From positions 62,001 to 126,000 of the forward strand of contig JAFSKL010000009.1 of NCBI GenBank assembly GCA_017448985.1: a DNA stretch of 64,000 bases. The letters run 5' to 3'. The notes beneath the pieces were generated by a model that searched no databases, had not been told where the DNA came from, and saw only the letters and a program-made list of their open reading frames with translations. The DNA comes from Paludibacteraceae bacterium. GTDB taxonomy: Bacteria; Bacteroidota; Bacteroidia; Bacteroidales; Paludibacteraceae. Within the stretch, counting starts at the first letter, position 1; each line of letters opens with the position of its first letter. Shown one piece after another: positions 48,143-57,020 of the stretch. The position numbers were made by a program, and so were the translations under genes.

Positions 48143-49256
48143 CCTCAGTCTTATCTTGGCTTTGACCGTCGTTCGACTGTCGGTTGACCGTCGGTTGACC
48201 GTCGGTATTGACAGCCAATTTTTTGTACTTTTTCTGTCTCTGTTCCCAGCGTTCGCGGGCGTACTGCTGCATGTCGATGACGGTGTCGTTCTCGTCGATG
48301 ATCTCGAGGCCGAAGATGGTCTCGATGATGTCCTCGAGCGTGAGGATGCCGACGAACATGCCGTACTCGTCGATGACTTGCGCTATCTGGCTCTTCTGCT
48401 TGAGCATGGAGTCGAAGATAGTGCCGAGTGTGAGGTCCTGATCGAACGCCGGCAACGGTCGTTTGATGCTGCCTAAGGTCTTGCGGAAATGGTCCTCCGT
48501 CAGGTCTTCGAGTGCATCGTTGCGCAGGATATAGCCGGTGATGTATTCCGGTGCCTCGGCTTTGTAGAGAGGTATTCGCGAGAAATGGTCGTACTCGTCG
48601 TTGTCGTAGTAGGCGCGAAGCGTCATGTTCTCCGGTGCCGTTTTGGCTACCACACGAGGCGTCATCACGTCGTAGGCATGGATCGAGTCGAGCCGCATGA
48701 GGTTGGAGAAGATCTTGTTCTCGTCCTCATCCACCACTCCTTCTTCCTCGCCCACATTGACCATCGACAGCACTTCCTCACGGCTCACCGACGGCTCGTC
48801 ATCGTCGTCGGGAAACATGCGCGTGATCAGTTCGACCAGCAGCACAAAGGGGTAGAGTATATAGATGAGCGCGTGGATGGTACGCGCCGTGAAGCCCATC
48901 AGGTTGCGCCAATAGGTGGTGCCGATCACCTTCGGAATGATCTCGCCGAAGATGAGGATGAGCATCGTCACGCAAGCGGAGACGAGTCCGAACCACTTGC
49001 TGCCGAAGACCTCGGTGGCTTGCATGCCGACGCCGGCAGCACCGATGGTGTTGGCGATGGTGTTGAGCGAGAGAATAGCCGCCAACGGACGACCCGTGTC
49101 GTCCTTGTACTTGCTCATCAGCTTGGCGGGAGCGTAGCCTTCCTCCTCACGCAGATTGATATAACTGAGCGAGGTGGACATCAGTACCGACTCCAGTACG
49201 GAGCACAAAAAACTGACGCCCATCGCGCCGAATAAAAAGACCAATAATAAACCCAT
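48126..49256 (-). CDS. CNNM/CBS-domain membrane protein (hemolysin-type, CorC/GldE-like)
   Basis: A 376-residue protein. ATG 49256 starts a CNNM (DUF21) membrane domain with three to four helices (residues 1-150, with [14 protein letters not shown]), followed by a CBS pair ([33 protein letters not shown]). The long frame to 49313 runs into the promoter and is rejected. It is probably a divalent cation (magnesium/cobalt) transporter; a gliding-protein-like variant is possible. The usual C-terminal CorC domain is missing, and the protein ends with an array-encoded tail [19 protein letters not shown]. Confidence 0.85.
   Translation of the reverse strand: MGLLLVFLFGAMGVSFLCSVLESVLMSTSLSYINLREEEGYAPAKLMSKYKDDTGRPLAAILSLNTIANTIGAAGVGMQATEVFGSKWFGLVSACVTMLILIFGEIIPKVIGTTYWRNLMGFTARTIHALIYILYPFVLLVELITRMFPDDDDEPSVSREEVLSMVNVGEEEGVVDEDENKIFSNLMRLDSIHAYDVMTPRVVAKTAPENMTLRAYYDNDEYDHFSRIPLYKAEAPEYITGYILRNDALEDLTEDHFRKTLGSIKRPLPAFDQDLTLGTIFDSMLKQKSQIAQVIDEYGMFVGILTLEDIIETIFGLEIIDENDTVIDMQQYARERWEQRQKKYKKLAVNTDGQPTVNRQSNDGQSQDKTEDEPEK
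48162..48209. repeat. in-frame 11-base array (CGGTTGACCGT)
   Basis: Three to four units of CGGTTGACCGT/CGTTCGACTGT encode the C-terminal tail of the CNNM/CBS protein. Confidence 0.9.
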
Positions 49257-49280
49257 ACTGTTTGTTTCCTCCAAATCGGG

Positions 49281-49313
49281 CACAAAATTACTGCTTTTTT
49301 TTGAATTATGCAA
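49281..49313 (-). promoter_or_regulatory. promoter of the CNNM/CBS-smpB-gpmI operon
   Basis: Minus strand TTTG (49310-49313, as TTTGCATAATTC), 21 bases, TAATTTTG (49281-49288). Confidence 0.75.
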
Positions 49314-49458
49314 ATAAAAAGAGAAAAAAGCGCAAATTCCCCCGAACTTTCGTTCTCAGCCGCAAGGGCACGATTATTTCGCACTATCGTGCAAACGCCA
49401 ATCTTTTGCCACAAAAACATAAAAAAATACAAGTATTTTTTATTTTTTGAGCCAAAAT

Positions 49459-49490
49459 CTTGCACATTTCGAAAATTTGTTGTACCTTTG
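49459..49490 (+). promoter_or_regulatory. promoter of mdh
   Basis: CTTG (49459-49462), 20 bases, TACCTTTG (49483-49490). Confidence 0.75.
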
Positions 49491-49539
49491 CACGCTAATT
49501 TGGTTAAAAGGCGAAAAAATTAAAAAAACATATACTATT

Positions 49540-50481
49540 ATGAGCAAAGTTACCGTAGTAGGCGCAGGCAATGTAGGTGCCACATGCGCAAATGTGTTGG
49601 CCGTGAATGAGGTAGCCAACCAAGTATGTCTGATTGATATCAAAGAGGGTCTTGCCGAAGGCAAAGCCATGGATATCATGCAAACGGCTCAGCTGATGGG
49701 CTTCGACACGATTGTAGAAGGTGTGACCAATGATTACAGCCGTACGGCAGGTAGTGATGTGGTGATCATCACTTCGGGTCTGCCCCGTAAGCCGGGAATG
49801 ACGCGTGAGGAGCTGATCGGCGTGAACGCGGGTATCGTGAAGAGCGTTTGCGACCAGGTGCTCAAATGCAGCCCGAACGCTATCCTCGTGGTCGTTTCGA
49901 ACCCGATGGACACAATGGCTTATCTGACGCTGCATGCGCTCAAGTTGCCGCGTAACCGCGTGATCGGTATGGGTGGCGCATTGGACAGTGCCCGCCTCAA
50001 ATACTTCCTCAGCCAGGCGCTCAAGTGCAACGCGAACGATGTGGACGGTTTCGTGATCGGCGGTCACGGTGACACGACGATGATCCCTCTGACGAGCTAC
50101 ACGACTTACAAGGGCATCAACGTAAGCGAGTTCCTGAGCAAAGAGGAGCTGGAGAATGTGGTTAAATCGACGATGGTAGGCGGTGCCACGCTGACGGGTC
50201 TGCTCGGCACGAGTGCATGGATGGCTCCGGGTGCTGCAGCTGCTTCCGTGGCTGAGGCTATCATCAAGGACCAGAAGAAGATGATCCCGTGTTCCGCAGC
50301 CCTCGAAGGCGAGTACGGCATGAAGGATATCACCATCGGTGTGCCCTGTATCATCGGCAAGAATGGTATCGAGAAGATCCTGGAGCTGAACATCAGCGAG
50401 GAAGAGCGCGCCAAACTGCACGAGTCCGAAGCTGCAGTCCGCAAGACCACGGCGATCCTCAAAGAACTGAATGTTTTGTAA
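49540..50481 (+). CDS. mdh: malate dehydrogenase
   Basis: A 313-residue protein. VTVVGAGNVGATCANVLA (NAD-binding), GLPRKPGMTREEL (mobile loop with substrate Arg), VVSNPMDTMAYL and VIGGHGDTTMIP (catalytic His) mark the LDH-like MDH subgroup. It reduces oxaloacetate to malate in the reductive branch that leads to succinate and propionate, which fits with the CoA-transferase at 8521. The longer frame upstream crosses the promoter, so ATG 49540 is the start. The stop precedes the spt start by one base. Confidence 0.95.
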   Translation: MSKVTVVGAGNVGATCANVLAVNEVANQVCLIDIKEGLAEGKAMDIMQTAQLMGFDTIVEGVTNDYSRTAGSDVVIITSGLPRKPGMTREELIGVNAGIVKSVCDQVLKCSPNAILVVVSNPMDTMAYLTLHALKLPRNRVIGMGGALDSARLKYFLSQALKCNANDVDGFVIGGHGDTTMIPLTSYTTYKGINVSEFLSKEELENVVKSTMVGGATLTGLLGTSAWMAPGAAAASVAEAIIKDQKKMIPCSAALEGEYGMKDITIGVPCIIGKNGIEKILELNISEEERAKLHESEAAVRKTTAILKELNVL

Positions 50482-50482
50482 T

Positions 50483-51667
50483 ATGGATCTTTTTGACAAA
50501 TGTGACCACTTTGAGACGCTGAAGTATGTTCGCCAATTAGGGATCTATCCGTATTTCCACGAATTGGAGAGCCGTCAAGCGCCGATAGTGCAGATGGAGA
50601 ACCACCGTGTTATCATGTTGGGCTCCAATAACTATCTGGGCTTTACGGAGAACGAAGCGGTGATAGCAGCGGGTCATGCGGCGCTCGACAAGTACGGCAC
50701 AGGCGTCAGCGGCAGTCGTTTCCTGAACGGCACGCTGGACCTGCACCTGCAGCTCGAGCGCGAGATAGCTGCTTTCACGGGCTACGAGGAGTGTATGACC
50801 GTCTCAACGGGTTTCCAGACCAACCTCGCTATTATCTCGGCTATCTGCGGCAAGGACGACTATATCCTCAATGACCGCGAGAACCATGCGTCGATATACG
50901 ACGCCTGCCGGCTGAGTTACGCGAAAGTGCTGCGTTACCGGCACTCCGACATGGAGGACCTGGAGCGGCAGTTGAAGTCGATACCGGACAATGCAGGCAA
51001 ACTGATCATCACCGACGGCGTGTTCTCCATGCGCGGAGACATATGCAAGCTGCCGGAGATATGCCGTTTGGCAAAGAAATACGACGCGAAGGTGATGGTG
51101 GACGATGCCCACGGTTTCGGCGTGTTGGGTCCCGGCGGTCGCGGAACGGCGGCGCATTTCGGACTGACTGACCAGGTGGACATCACGATGCTGACCTTCT
51201 CCAAGTCGCTGGCATCCATCGGAGGCTGTATGCTGACTTCGCACCGTGTGGCCGATTGGCTGCGCCATGTCTCGCGGCCGTTCATCTTCTCGGCGAGTAT
51301 CACGCCCTGTTCGGCGGCTACGGCACTCGAGGCACTGCATCAGCTCATCCTCGATCCCGAACGCCCGCAACGGCTGATGAACATAGCCAAGTACTTCCAG
51401 AAACGGCTGTTGGAGGCGGGTGTGAAGATCATCGAAGCACCGACACCCATCGTGCCTATCTTCACCTACAAGACGCTCGACACGCTCTATTACGGCAAGA
51501 AGATGTTCGACGAAGGCGTGTATGTCAATCCCGTGATCGCACCGGCGTGTGTGGAAGGCGAGTGCCTGCTGCGCACTACGCTCATGGCCACCCATACGGA
51601 GCCTGTCATCGACGAGGCGGTCGAGATCATTGCCCGCGTATTGCGTGAAGGCGCACCGGAAATGTAG
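50483..51667 (+). CDS. spt: serine palmitoyltransferase (alpha-oxoamine synthase)
   Basis: A 394-residue PLP enzyme. MDLFDKCDHFETLKYVRQLGIYPYF is the N-terminus typical of Bacteroidetes Spt. LGSNNYLGFTENE, GTGVSGSRFLNGTLDLH, DDAHGFGVLGPGGRG and the PLP-Lys in LTFSKSLASIGG follow. It condenses serine with palmitoyl-CoA (or a branched acyl group) to 3-ketosphinganine, the first sphingolipid step. ATG 50483 is preferred over 50471, which overlaps the mdh stop. The downstream SDR fits the next step. 2-amino-3-ketobutyrate ligase is the main alternative. Confidence 0.85.
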   Translation: MDLFDKCDHFETLKYVRQLGIYPYFHELESRQAPIVQMENHRVIMLGSNNYLGFTENEAVIAAGHAALDKYGTGVSGSRFLNGTLDLHLQLEREIAAFTGYEECMTVSTGFQTNLAIISAICGKDDYILNDRENHASIYDACRLSYAKVLRYRHSDMEDLERQLKSIPDNAGKLIITDGVFSMRGDICKLPEICRLAKKYDAKVMVDDAHGFGVLGPGGRGTAAHFGLTDQVDITMLTFSKSLASIGGCMLTSHRVADWLRHVSRPFIFSASITPCSAATALEALHQLILDPERPQRLMNIAKYFQKRLLEAGVKIIEAPTPIVPIFTYKTLDTLYYGKKMFDEGVYVNPVIAPACVEGECLLRTTLMATHTEPVIDEAVEIIARVLREGAPEM

Positions 51668-51670
51668 GCG

Positions 51671-51706
51671 GTAATTAAAAATTAAGAATTAAAAATTAAA
51701 AATTAC
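51671..51706. repeat. 7-8-base AT array (AATTAAAA) between spt and the SDR gene
   Basis: AATTAAA-AATTAAG-AATTAAAA units fill the gap and end one base before the SDR start codon. Confidence 0.85.
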
Positions 51707-52513
51707 ATGCAGACACTGGTTATTTCAGGTGGAAGCAGTGGTATAGGAAAAGCAACAGCCTCACTCTTTGCGGAGCGAGGCTGGCGTGTTTTTGAATTGA
51801 GCAGGTCGGGTGCTCCCGACAGAGCAGACAGCCATTCGGACAAAGGTTCCATAACGCATATCAAATGCGATGTGACGTCCGAAGAGAGTTGTCGGGCGGC
51901 GGTGGAGGAGGTGCTCAAACAAGCGGATACCGTCGATGTGGTCATTTCCAATGCCGGTTTCGGCATCTCGGGACCGGTGGAGTTCACAGCCATCGCTGAT
52001 GCGCAACGACAGATGGATGTCAACTTCATGGGCGCCGTTCGACTGACGCAAGCCGTGTTGCCGCAGTTACGCAAGCAGGGCTTCGGGTGTATCATCTATA
52101 CTTCGTCCGTTGCCGCCGTCCTGGCGGTGCCTTATCAGTCGTTCTATTCGGCGAGCAAGGCGGCTATCAATGCGATGGCGCTGGCGCTGCAGAACGAAGT
52201 GCGTGAGTTCGGCATCCGCGTGAGCGTGATGATGCCCGGTGACGTGAGTACGGGTTTCACCGATGCGCGGTGCAAATCGACGGAAGGCGAGGAGGTGTAC
52301 AGCGGCGCGAACAAAGCGGTCACGACCATGGAGCGTGACGAACGGGCAGGCATGGCACCCGAACAGATGGCGCGGCTCTTCCTGCATATAGCTACCTGCC
52401 GCAGTCCCAAACCGCAGTATGTAGGCGGATTCAGTTATCAGCTCTTCTGCTTCCTTGACCGCCTCCTGCCCAAGCGCCTAGTCAATTGGATAGAGTATAA
52501 GGTGTATAGTTGA
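51707..52513 (+). CDS. short-chain dehydrogenase, probable 3-ketosphinganine reductase
   Basis: A 268-residue classical SDR. SGGSSGIGKATA (NADP-binding), ISNAGFG, SSVAAVLAVPYQSFYSASKAA (Ser, YxxxK triad), and a hydrophobic C-terminus (FLDRLLPKRLVNW) that could touch the membrane. It follows spt directly, and the second sphingolipid step needs an SDR that reduces 3-ketosphinganine, so this is a reasonable assignment by context. The sequence itself fixes only the SDR family. Its stop overlaps the ldcA start (TGATG). Confidence 0.7.
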   Translation: MQTLVISGGSSGIGKATASLFAERGWRVFELSRSGAPDRADSHSDKGSITHIKCDVTSEESCRAAVEEVLKQADTVDVVISNAGFGISGPVEFTAIADAQRQMDVNFMGAVRLTQAVLPQLRKQGFGCIIYTSSVAAVLAVPYQSFYSASKAAINAMALALQNEVREFGIRVSVMMPGDVSTGFTDARCKSTEGEEVYSGANKAVTTMERDERAGMAPEQMARLFLHIATCRSPKPQYVGGFSYQLFCFLDRLLPKRLVNWIEYKVYS

Positions 52514-53445
52514 TGAAACACATCCGCATCATATCGCCCTCCGGAGTCATCGATCCGCAGTATATCGACGGGGCAGTTACGCGCTTGCGCGCGTGGGGAT
52601 ATAAGGTAAGCGAGGGCGTGCACGCGCGCGCGCAGTGGGGACGCTTTGCCGGAACGGACGAAGAGCGTCTGTCCGACCTGAACGAAGCCTTGCAGGACGA
52701 GAGCGTGAATGTTATCCTTTGTTCACGCGGAGGCTATGGCTTGCAACGCATCATCGACCGCGTGGCACCCGTCACCAAACCCATCATCGGTTTCAGCGAC
52801 ATCACCGCCCTACACCAGCTTGCAGCTCTCAGTCATCAGCCTTCCGTACACGGCATCATGTGCAAACATTTGGCCACGCTTCCCGAAGACAGTATGCCCG
52901 TTCAGGCCTTGCGGACAGCCTTGGAAGGAGGACATTTCTATTACCCGCTGCCCAATCATCCCTTGAACCGCTTCGGCAATGTGGAAGGTCCGATCATCGG
53001 CGGTAACTTATCCGTCCTCTATGGTCTCCAGGGAACGAGATACGGACTGACGTCCATAATGGGAAATGGACAATGTACAATGGACAATAGACCGATATTG
53101 CTTATCGAGGATATAGCGGAAAGACACTATCATATAGATAGGATGATCAGAAACTTAAAGATGAGCGGCGTGTTGGCGCAAATAGGCGGTCTGATTGTGG
53201 GACAGTTCACCGACTGCGAGGATGATCCCTCCATTCTATCGGCCAACGACGAACTGCCAACGACTATATACGAAACAATAAAAGAGGCAGTCGCTGAGTA
53301 CGACTACCCCGTTATTTTCGATGCTCCGACAGGTCATGTGGAGCACAACTTGCCGTTATGGCTGAATGTCCATTCGTCCATCCACTGCGGCGCGGATGGT
53401 GTCCAGATTCATAACGGCCTGCAGGTACAACTCCCGAATCAGTAA
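52513..53445 (+). CDS. ldcA: LD-carboxypeptidase (S66 family)
   Basis: A 310-residue protein. IRIISPSGVI at the start, the nucleophile Ser in LCSRGGYGLQRIID, the catalytic Glu in LLIEDIAERHYHIDRM and the His in [16 protein letters not shown] complete the Ser-Glu-His set of LD-carboxypeptidases. It removes the terminal D-Ala from murein tetrapeptides during recycling. An array inserts GNGQCTMDNRP between two conserved strands (53057-53091). The 3' end overlaps the convergent 5'-nucleotidase gene by 90 bases. Confidence 0.9.
   Translation: MKHIRIISPSGVIDPQYIDGAVTRLRAWGYKVSEGVHARAQWGRFAGTDEERLSDLNEALQDESVNVILCSRGGYGLQRIIDRVAPVTKPIIGFSDITALHQLAALSHQPSVHGIMCKHLATLPEDSMPVQALRTALEGGHFYYPLPNHPLNRFGNVEGPIIGGNLSVLYGLQGTRYGLTSIMGNGQCTMDNRPILLIEDIAERHYHIDRMIRNLKMSGVLAQIGGLIVGQFTDCEDDPSILSANDELPTTIYETIKEAVAEYDYPVIFDAPTGHVEHNLPLWLNVHSSIHCGADGVQIHNGLQVQLPNQ
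53057..53091. repeat. in-frame 7-base array (TGGACAA) in ldcA
   Basis: TGGGAAA/TGGACAA/TGTACAA/TGGACAA units encode MGNGQCTMDN. Confidence 0.9.
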
Positions 53446-54096
53446 ATCGCTGTTCCAGTAGTCCACATAGTGCGTGAGCGCTTCCATGTGGTCTGTTCCG
53501 CCGGACAGGTAGTCGCTGGTGGCGACCGTGTACAGTGCTTTCGGCTGCACCGGCTTGCCTGCTATCTTGACATCCAACAGTTGGCCGTTCTTGGCCTTGA
53601 CACTCATGCCTGCTACGCCTTGCCCGCCATAAGTGGCGAACGACTGACACAGTTCGCGGATATCCGCTCCTTTGAGGGTGAGCACGACGAGCCTGTTGTC
53701 GAACGGCATCAGTTCGAAGACGCTGCTTCGCGTGACAGGTCCGGCAGGCCATTCACAACGCATTCCGCCCATGTTGACGACAGCGATATCCACTTTACCC
53801 GGATACACCGCTTTGGCTGCTTCCCATAGTGCATCGGTAGCCCAGTTGAGCATGGGGCATTCCGGTTCACGCACATACAAACGCTCCGGCGCATAGCCTA
53901 TTTGTACATTCATCTCGCGCTCCAGTTCCGCCTTAACGGGTGCCAATTGTGCTTCATACGCTTTGTCGGCAATGGCATCCGACGAAGCGTCAACAGGAAT
54001 AGCCTCTGTCGCGACGGAAGTGACTTGAACGGCTTTCTTCTGACAAGCGGGCAGAAGGAGCAAGGAGCAAAGAGCAAAGACAATTATTTTTCGCAT
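53356..54096 (-). CDS. 5'-nucleotidase C-terminal-domain lipoprotein
   Basis: A 246-residue protein. The signal [18 protein letters not shown] has a lipobox (Cys18). The mature chain matches the 5'-nucleotidase C-terminal (substrate-binding) domain: ADAL-like [51 protein letters not shown] and [16 protein letters not shown]. The N-terminal metallophosphatase domain is absent; in many Bacteroidales it is a separate gene, but none lies next to this one here. It overlaps psuG by 13 bases, suggesting a shared nucleoside-related role, and overlaps ldcA tail-to-tail by 90 bases. Confidence 0.85.
   Translation of the reverse strand: MRKIIVFALCSLLLLPACQKKAVQVTSVATEAIPVDASSDAIADKAYEAQLAPVKAELEREMNVQIGYAPERLYVREPECPMLNWATDALWEAAKAVYPGKVDIAVVNMGGMRCEWPAGPVTRSSVFELMPFDNRLVVLTLKGADIRELCQSFATYGGQGVAGMSVKAKNGQLLDVKIAGKPVQPKALYTVATSDYLSGGTDHMEALTHYVDYWNSDLLIRELYLQAVMNLDTIRAAVDGRMDIQP
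54053..54080. repeat. in-frame 7-base array (GGAGCAA) in a signal peptide
   Basis: GGAGCAA/GGAGCAA/AGAGCAA units encode FALCSLLLL of the 5'-nucleotidase-domain lipoprotein. Confidence 0.8.
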
Positions 54097-54998
54097 AGGG
54101 CTTTGGCTGTTTGTGCCGCAAGGCGGGCGTTATTCAACACTAATTGTATGTTGGCGGCGAGACTGTCCCCGCCGGTGAGGTCCTTCACTTTGGCCAGCAG
54201 GAAAGGCGTACATTGTTTGCCGTGAATACCGGCTTCGTCCATCTCTTTGAGTGCCTGCGCGATAGCGGCATCGATAGTCTCTTTGGGCATCGTGAACTCT
54301 TCGGGAATGGGATTGGTCACCAGCATACCGCCTTTGAGTCCGCAGAGCAGTTTGGCCTTGAACGCTGCGGCGAGTTCTTCGGGCGAGTCAATGCGATAGT
54401 CCACGCCGAAACCGCTGTGCCGTGTGTAGAAAGCGGGCAGTTCGTCGGTCTGATAGCCGATGACAGGCACTCCTTTGGTTTCGAGATACTCGAGCGTGAG
54501 GCCCAAATCGAGGATGGACTTGGCGCCTGCACAGATGACCATGACCGGTGTCTGCGCCAGTTCTTCGAGGTCGGCGGAGATGTCGAAAGTCTGCTGTGCA
54601 CCGCGATGAACACCTCCAATGCCGCCGGTAGCAAACACGCGGATGCCTGCCATGGCAGCGATGATCATGGTCGTGGTGACCGTAGTGGCACCGTCTTCTT
54701 GGCGCGCTAACAGAACCGGTAAGTCACGGCGCGAGGCCTTGATGACAGCCTGACCTTTTTTGCCTAAATACTCGATTTCATCGGGTGTACAGCCCGCTTT
54801 GAGACGGCCTCCGATGATGGCGATCGTAGCCGGAACGGCACCGTTGTCACGAATCGTCTGTTCCACTCTAAGTGCCGTTTCCACATTCTGCGGATAGGGC
54901 ATACCGTGACTGATGATAGTCGATTCGAGCGCCACCACGGGCTTGCCTTCTTTCAATGCTTTCGCCACCTCCGGCGAGATACTGAGATAATTATTCAT
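54084..54998 (-). CDS. psuG: pseudouridine-5'-phosphate glycosidase
   Basis: A 304-residue protein. [17 protein letters not shown] at the start, [40 protein letters not shown] and [22 protein letters not shown] are landmarks of PsuG. It splits pseudouridine-5'-phosphate to uracil and ribose-5-phosphate using a divalent metal, in the cytoplasm. The start shares one base with the psuK stop, so the two are translationally coupled. Confidence 0.95.
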   Translation of the reverse strand: MNNYLSISPEVAKALKEGKPVVALESTIISHGMPYPQNVETALRVEQTIRDNGAVPATIAIIGGRLKAGCTPDEIEYLGKKGQAVIKASRRDLPVLLARQEDGATTVTTTMIIAAMAGIRVFATGGIGGVHRGAQQTFDISADLEELAQTPVMVICAGAKSILDLGLTLEYLETKGVPVIGYQTDELPAFYTRHSGFGVDYRIDSPEELAAAFKAKLLCGLKGGMLVTNPIPEEFTMPKETIDAAIAQALKEMDEAGIHGKQCTPFLLAKVKDLTGGDSLAANIQLVLNNARLAAQTAKALCEK

Positions 54999-55894
54999 TA
55001 TAATAAAATGTTTGCGATATCGGGATTAACGGCTTTGGGACTGAGGAGTGTGGCTCGAGCGGCCATCAGTCCGTACTGCGCCGTTTGCGGGAAGCCGATG
55101 TTCTTCGTATGTGCATGGACGACACCCGCGAGGAAAGCGTCACCGGCACCCGTGGTATTGACTATTTCTCCGGGCAGCGCAGGGAAGAGCCATTCTTCGG
55201 CGGCGTTGCGGCAATAGACACCCTCGCTGCCGAGCGTGATATAGACATTGGCGATACCCAAGTCCAGTAACTGCTGTGCGGCCTCCGCATAAGTGGAGGT
55301 CTCGGTGACGGCGAGTGCCTCTTTGAGATTCAGCTTGAGCGTGTGCAGGTACGGCAGTTTGCATTTGCGCAAGGCATTGACCACGCGGTGCGCCTTGGTC
55401 GTACTGACACCGTCGATGAACAGCGGCACTGTCACATTCTCCATCAACCAACGGATAGCGTCCTCGCTGATGTTGGTATCGGCCACTACAAAGTCCGAGA
55501 GATTGATCTCACCGTTGCGCTTGGTGAGCCATTCGGGTGTGATGGCATTCACGGCTTCGGTGTCAGCCACCGCCGCGATCATTTCTCCGCCGTGATTATT
55601 GATGCACAGATACACGCCTGTGCGGAAAGCCGAGTCGCGTTCCGACAAGTGCACATCGATGCCCTGCTGGCGGCAATGGTCATAGAGCAATCCGCCAAAG
55701 AGATCACCGCCGAAGACGGTCAGCAACTGGGTACGGGCACCGAGCAACGACAGGTTATGCGCTATGTTGCGCGCCACACCGCCGTAACCGATATCCACAT
55801 GGCCCGGATTCGAATCCGAGGCAATGAAGGCGCCGTTGAGAGTAGCTGACATGTCGATATTGGCACCGCCGACAATGGAAATAAGTGTATTCAT
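54998..55894 (-). CDS. psuK: pseudouridine kinase (PfkB family)
   Basis: A 298-residue PfkB sugar/nucleoside kinase. [13 protein letters not shown] at the start, [16 protein letters not shown], and the C-terminal signature [14 protein letters not shown] with the catalytic Asp. With psuG directly downstream (TAATG overlap) the assigned substrate is pseudouridine. ATG 55894 is chosen because the longer frame crosses the promoter -7 box at 55920-55927. Members with other nucleoside substrates exist, but context makes pseudouridine likely. Confidence 0.92.
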   Translation of the reverse strand: MNTLISIVGGANIDMSATLNGAFIASDSNPGHVDIGYGGVARNIAHNLSLLGARTQLLTVFGGDLFGGLLYDHCRQQGIDVHLSERDSAFRTGVYLCINNHGGEMIAAVADTEAVNAITPEWLTKRNGEINLSDFVVADTNISEDAIRWLMENVTVPLFIDGVSTTKAHRVVNALRKCKLPYLHTLKLNLKEALAVTETSTYAEAAQQLLDLGIANVYITLGSEGVYCRNAAEEWLFPALPGEIVNTTGAGDAFLAGVVHAHTKNIGFPQTAQYGLMAARATLLSPKAVNPDIANILL

Positions 55895-55919
55895 GAATCG
55901 ATTTACCGTTTTTACGCTG

Positions 55920-55967
55920 CAAAGGTACGATTTTTTTTGCACATGTGCAAATTTTTTTGTACTTTTG
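55920..55967. promoter_or_regulatory. divergent psuK and aroB promoters sharing a palindrome
   Basis: Minus: TTTG (55948-55951), 20 bases, TACCTTTG (55920-55927). Plus: TTTG (55936-55939), 20 bases, TACTTTTG (55960-55967). The two upstream boxes are the arms of TTTGCACATGTGCAAA. Confidence 0.85.
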
Positions 55968-55988
55968 CAGTCAAAATTGAGATTAACT

Positions 55989-57020
55989 ATGATTTGTGAC
56001 CATTTAGACAGGGTTTTGCAGGACCTGACAGCACGCTATGAGCAAGTGTGCGTGGTGGGGGATGCAAGTATTCAGCATTCAGTTGTCAGTATTCAGAAGT
56101 TTGGAGAATGGTCGGCGCTGTGGTTGGAGGTGAGCGAGGAGAGGAAGTCGCTGGAAACGGTGCAAGCCATTTGGGACTTTCTCTTTGCGCAGTCGATGAC
56201 CCGTCGCGGTGTGTTGGTGTGCATCGGCGGCGGCGTACTGACGGACATAGCAGGTTTGGCTGCAGCTACCTACAAACGCGGCATCGACTATATCAATGTT
56301 CCCACGACCCTATTGGCAATGGTCGATGCTTCTACCGGCGGCAAGACGGGCATCAATTATGGCGGATTGAAAAACAGCATCGGTGTTTTTGCTCCGCCGG
56401 TAGAGACTCTTATTTGGCCTGAATGGCTGAAAACACTGCCTGCCAAGGAGTTCTTGAACGGCTATGCAGAGATGCTGAAAACGGGACTGATAGCCGAAAG
56501 CGGCAGGTTGTGGGACAGGCTGTTGCAATATGACCCGGATCAAATGGACATAGCTCCGCTGACGGCACTTATTGCAGATTGTGTGGCGGCAAAAGAACAG
56601 ATAGTGAAGCAGGATCCGCGTGAGGAAGGCCTGCGCAAAGTGCTGAACTTGGGTCACACTTTCGGTCATGCACTGGAGGAAATGAACAATCAGCATGCAG
56701 AGGTCAGCTCTCAAATGCCTCACGGCTATGCCGTGTTGTACGGCTTGATAGCGGAGCTGTATCTAAGCGTGACAAAGTTAGCGTGTCCCAAAGAACCGCT
56801 GCAACAGCTGACGCAACTGATGCTGCACTATTACGGTCGTCCCGTATGTAAGTGTTCAGACCGCGACGAGTTGATCCGACTGATGCAGCAGGATAAGAAA
56901 AACGAGCGCGCAGCCGAGATCAACTGCACGCTCATTAGCAATATAGCTCAGCCCGTTATCAATCAGATCATTACGATTGAAGAGGCTAATGAGGCGTTAG
57001 AATATCTCTTTTCCCTCTAA
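55989..57020 (+). CDS. aroB: 3-dehydroquinate synthase
   Basis: A 343-residue protein. VCIGGGVLTDIAGLAAATYKRG (NAD loop), PTTLLAMVDASTGGKTGINYGGLKNSIG, NGYAEMLKTGLI and the zinc-binding LNLGHTFGHALEE are all present. It makes 3-dehydroquinate in the shikimate pathway. An array encodes SIQHSVVSIQKFGEW (56066-56100) in the N-terminal nucleotide-binding region. The start at 55989 is set by the promoter at 55936-55967. Its last 24 bases overlap the convergent secreted-protein gene. Confidence 0.93.
   Translation: MICDHLDRVLQDLTARYEQVCVVGDASIQHSVVSIQKFGEWSALWLEVSEERKSLETVQAIWDFLFAQSMTRRGVLVCIGGGVLTDIAGLAAATYKRGIDYINVPTTLLAMVDASTGGKTGINYGGLKNSIGVFAPPVETLIWPEWLKTLPAKEFLNGYAEMLKTGLIAESGRLWDRLLQYDPDQMDIAPLTALIADCVAAKEQIVKQDPREEGLRKVLNLGHTFGHALEEMNNQHAEVSSQMPHGYAVLYGLIAELYLSVTKLACPKEPLQQLTQLMLHYYGRPVCKCSDRDELIRLMQQDKKNERAAEINCTLISNIAQPVINQIITIEEANEALEYLFSL
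56066..56100. repeat. in-frame 7-base array (TATTCAG/CATTCAG) in aroB
   Basis: GTATTCA/GCATTCA/GTTGTCA/GTATTCA units, the same type as the intergenic array at 40788-40850. Confidence 0.9.

Noticed and set aside
53356..53445. Sequencing frameshift as the reason for the ldcA/5'-nucleotidase-domain overlap
   Set aside because: Both proteins keep their expected C-terminal motifs up to or into the overlap, so no error is needed.
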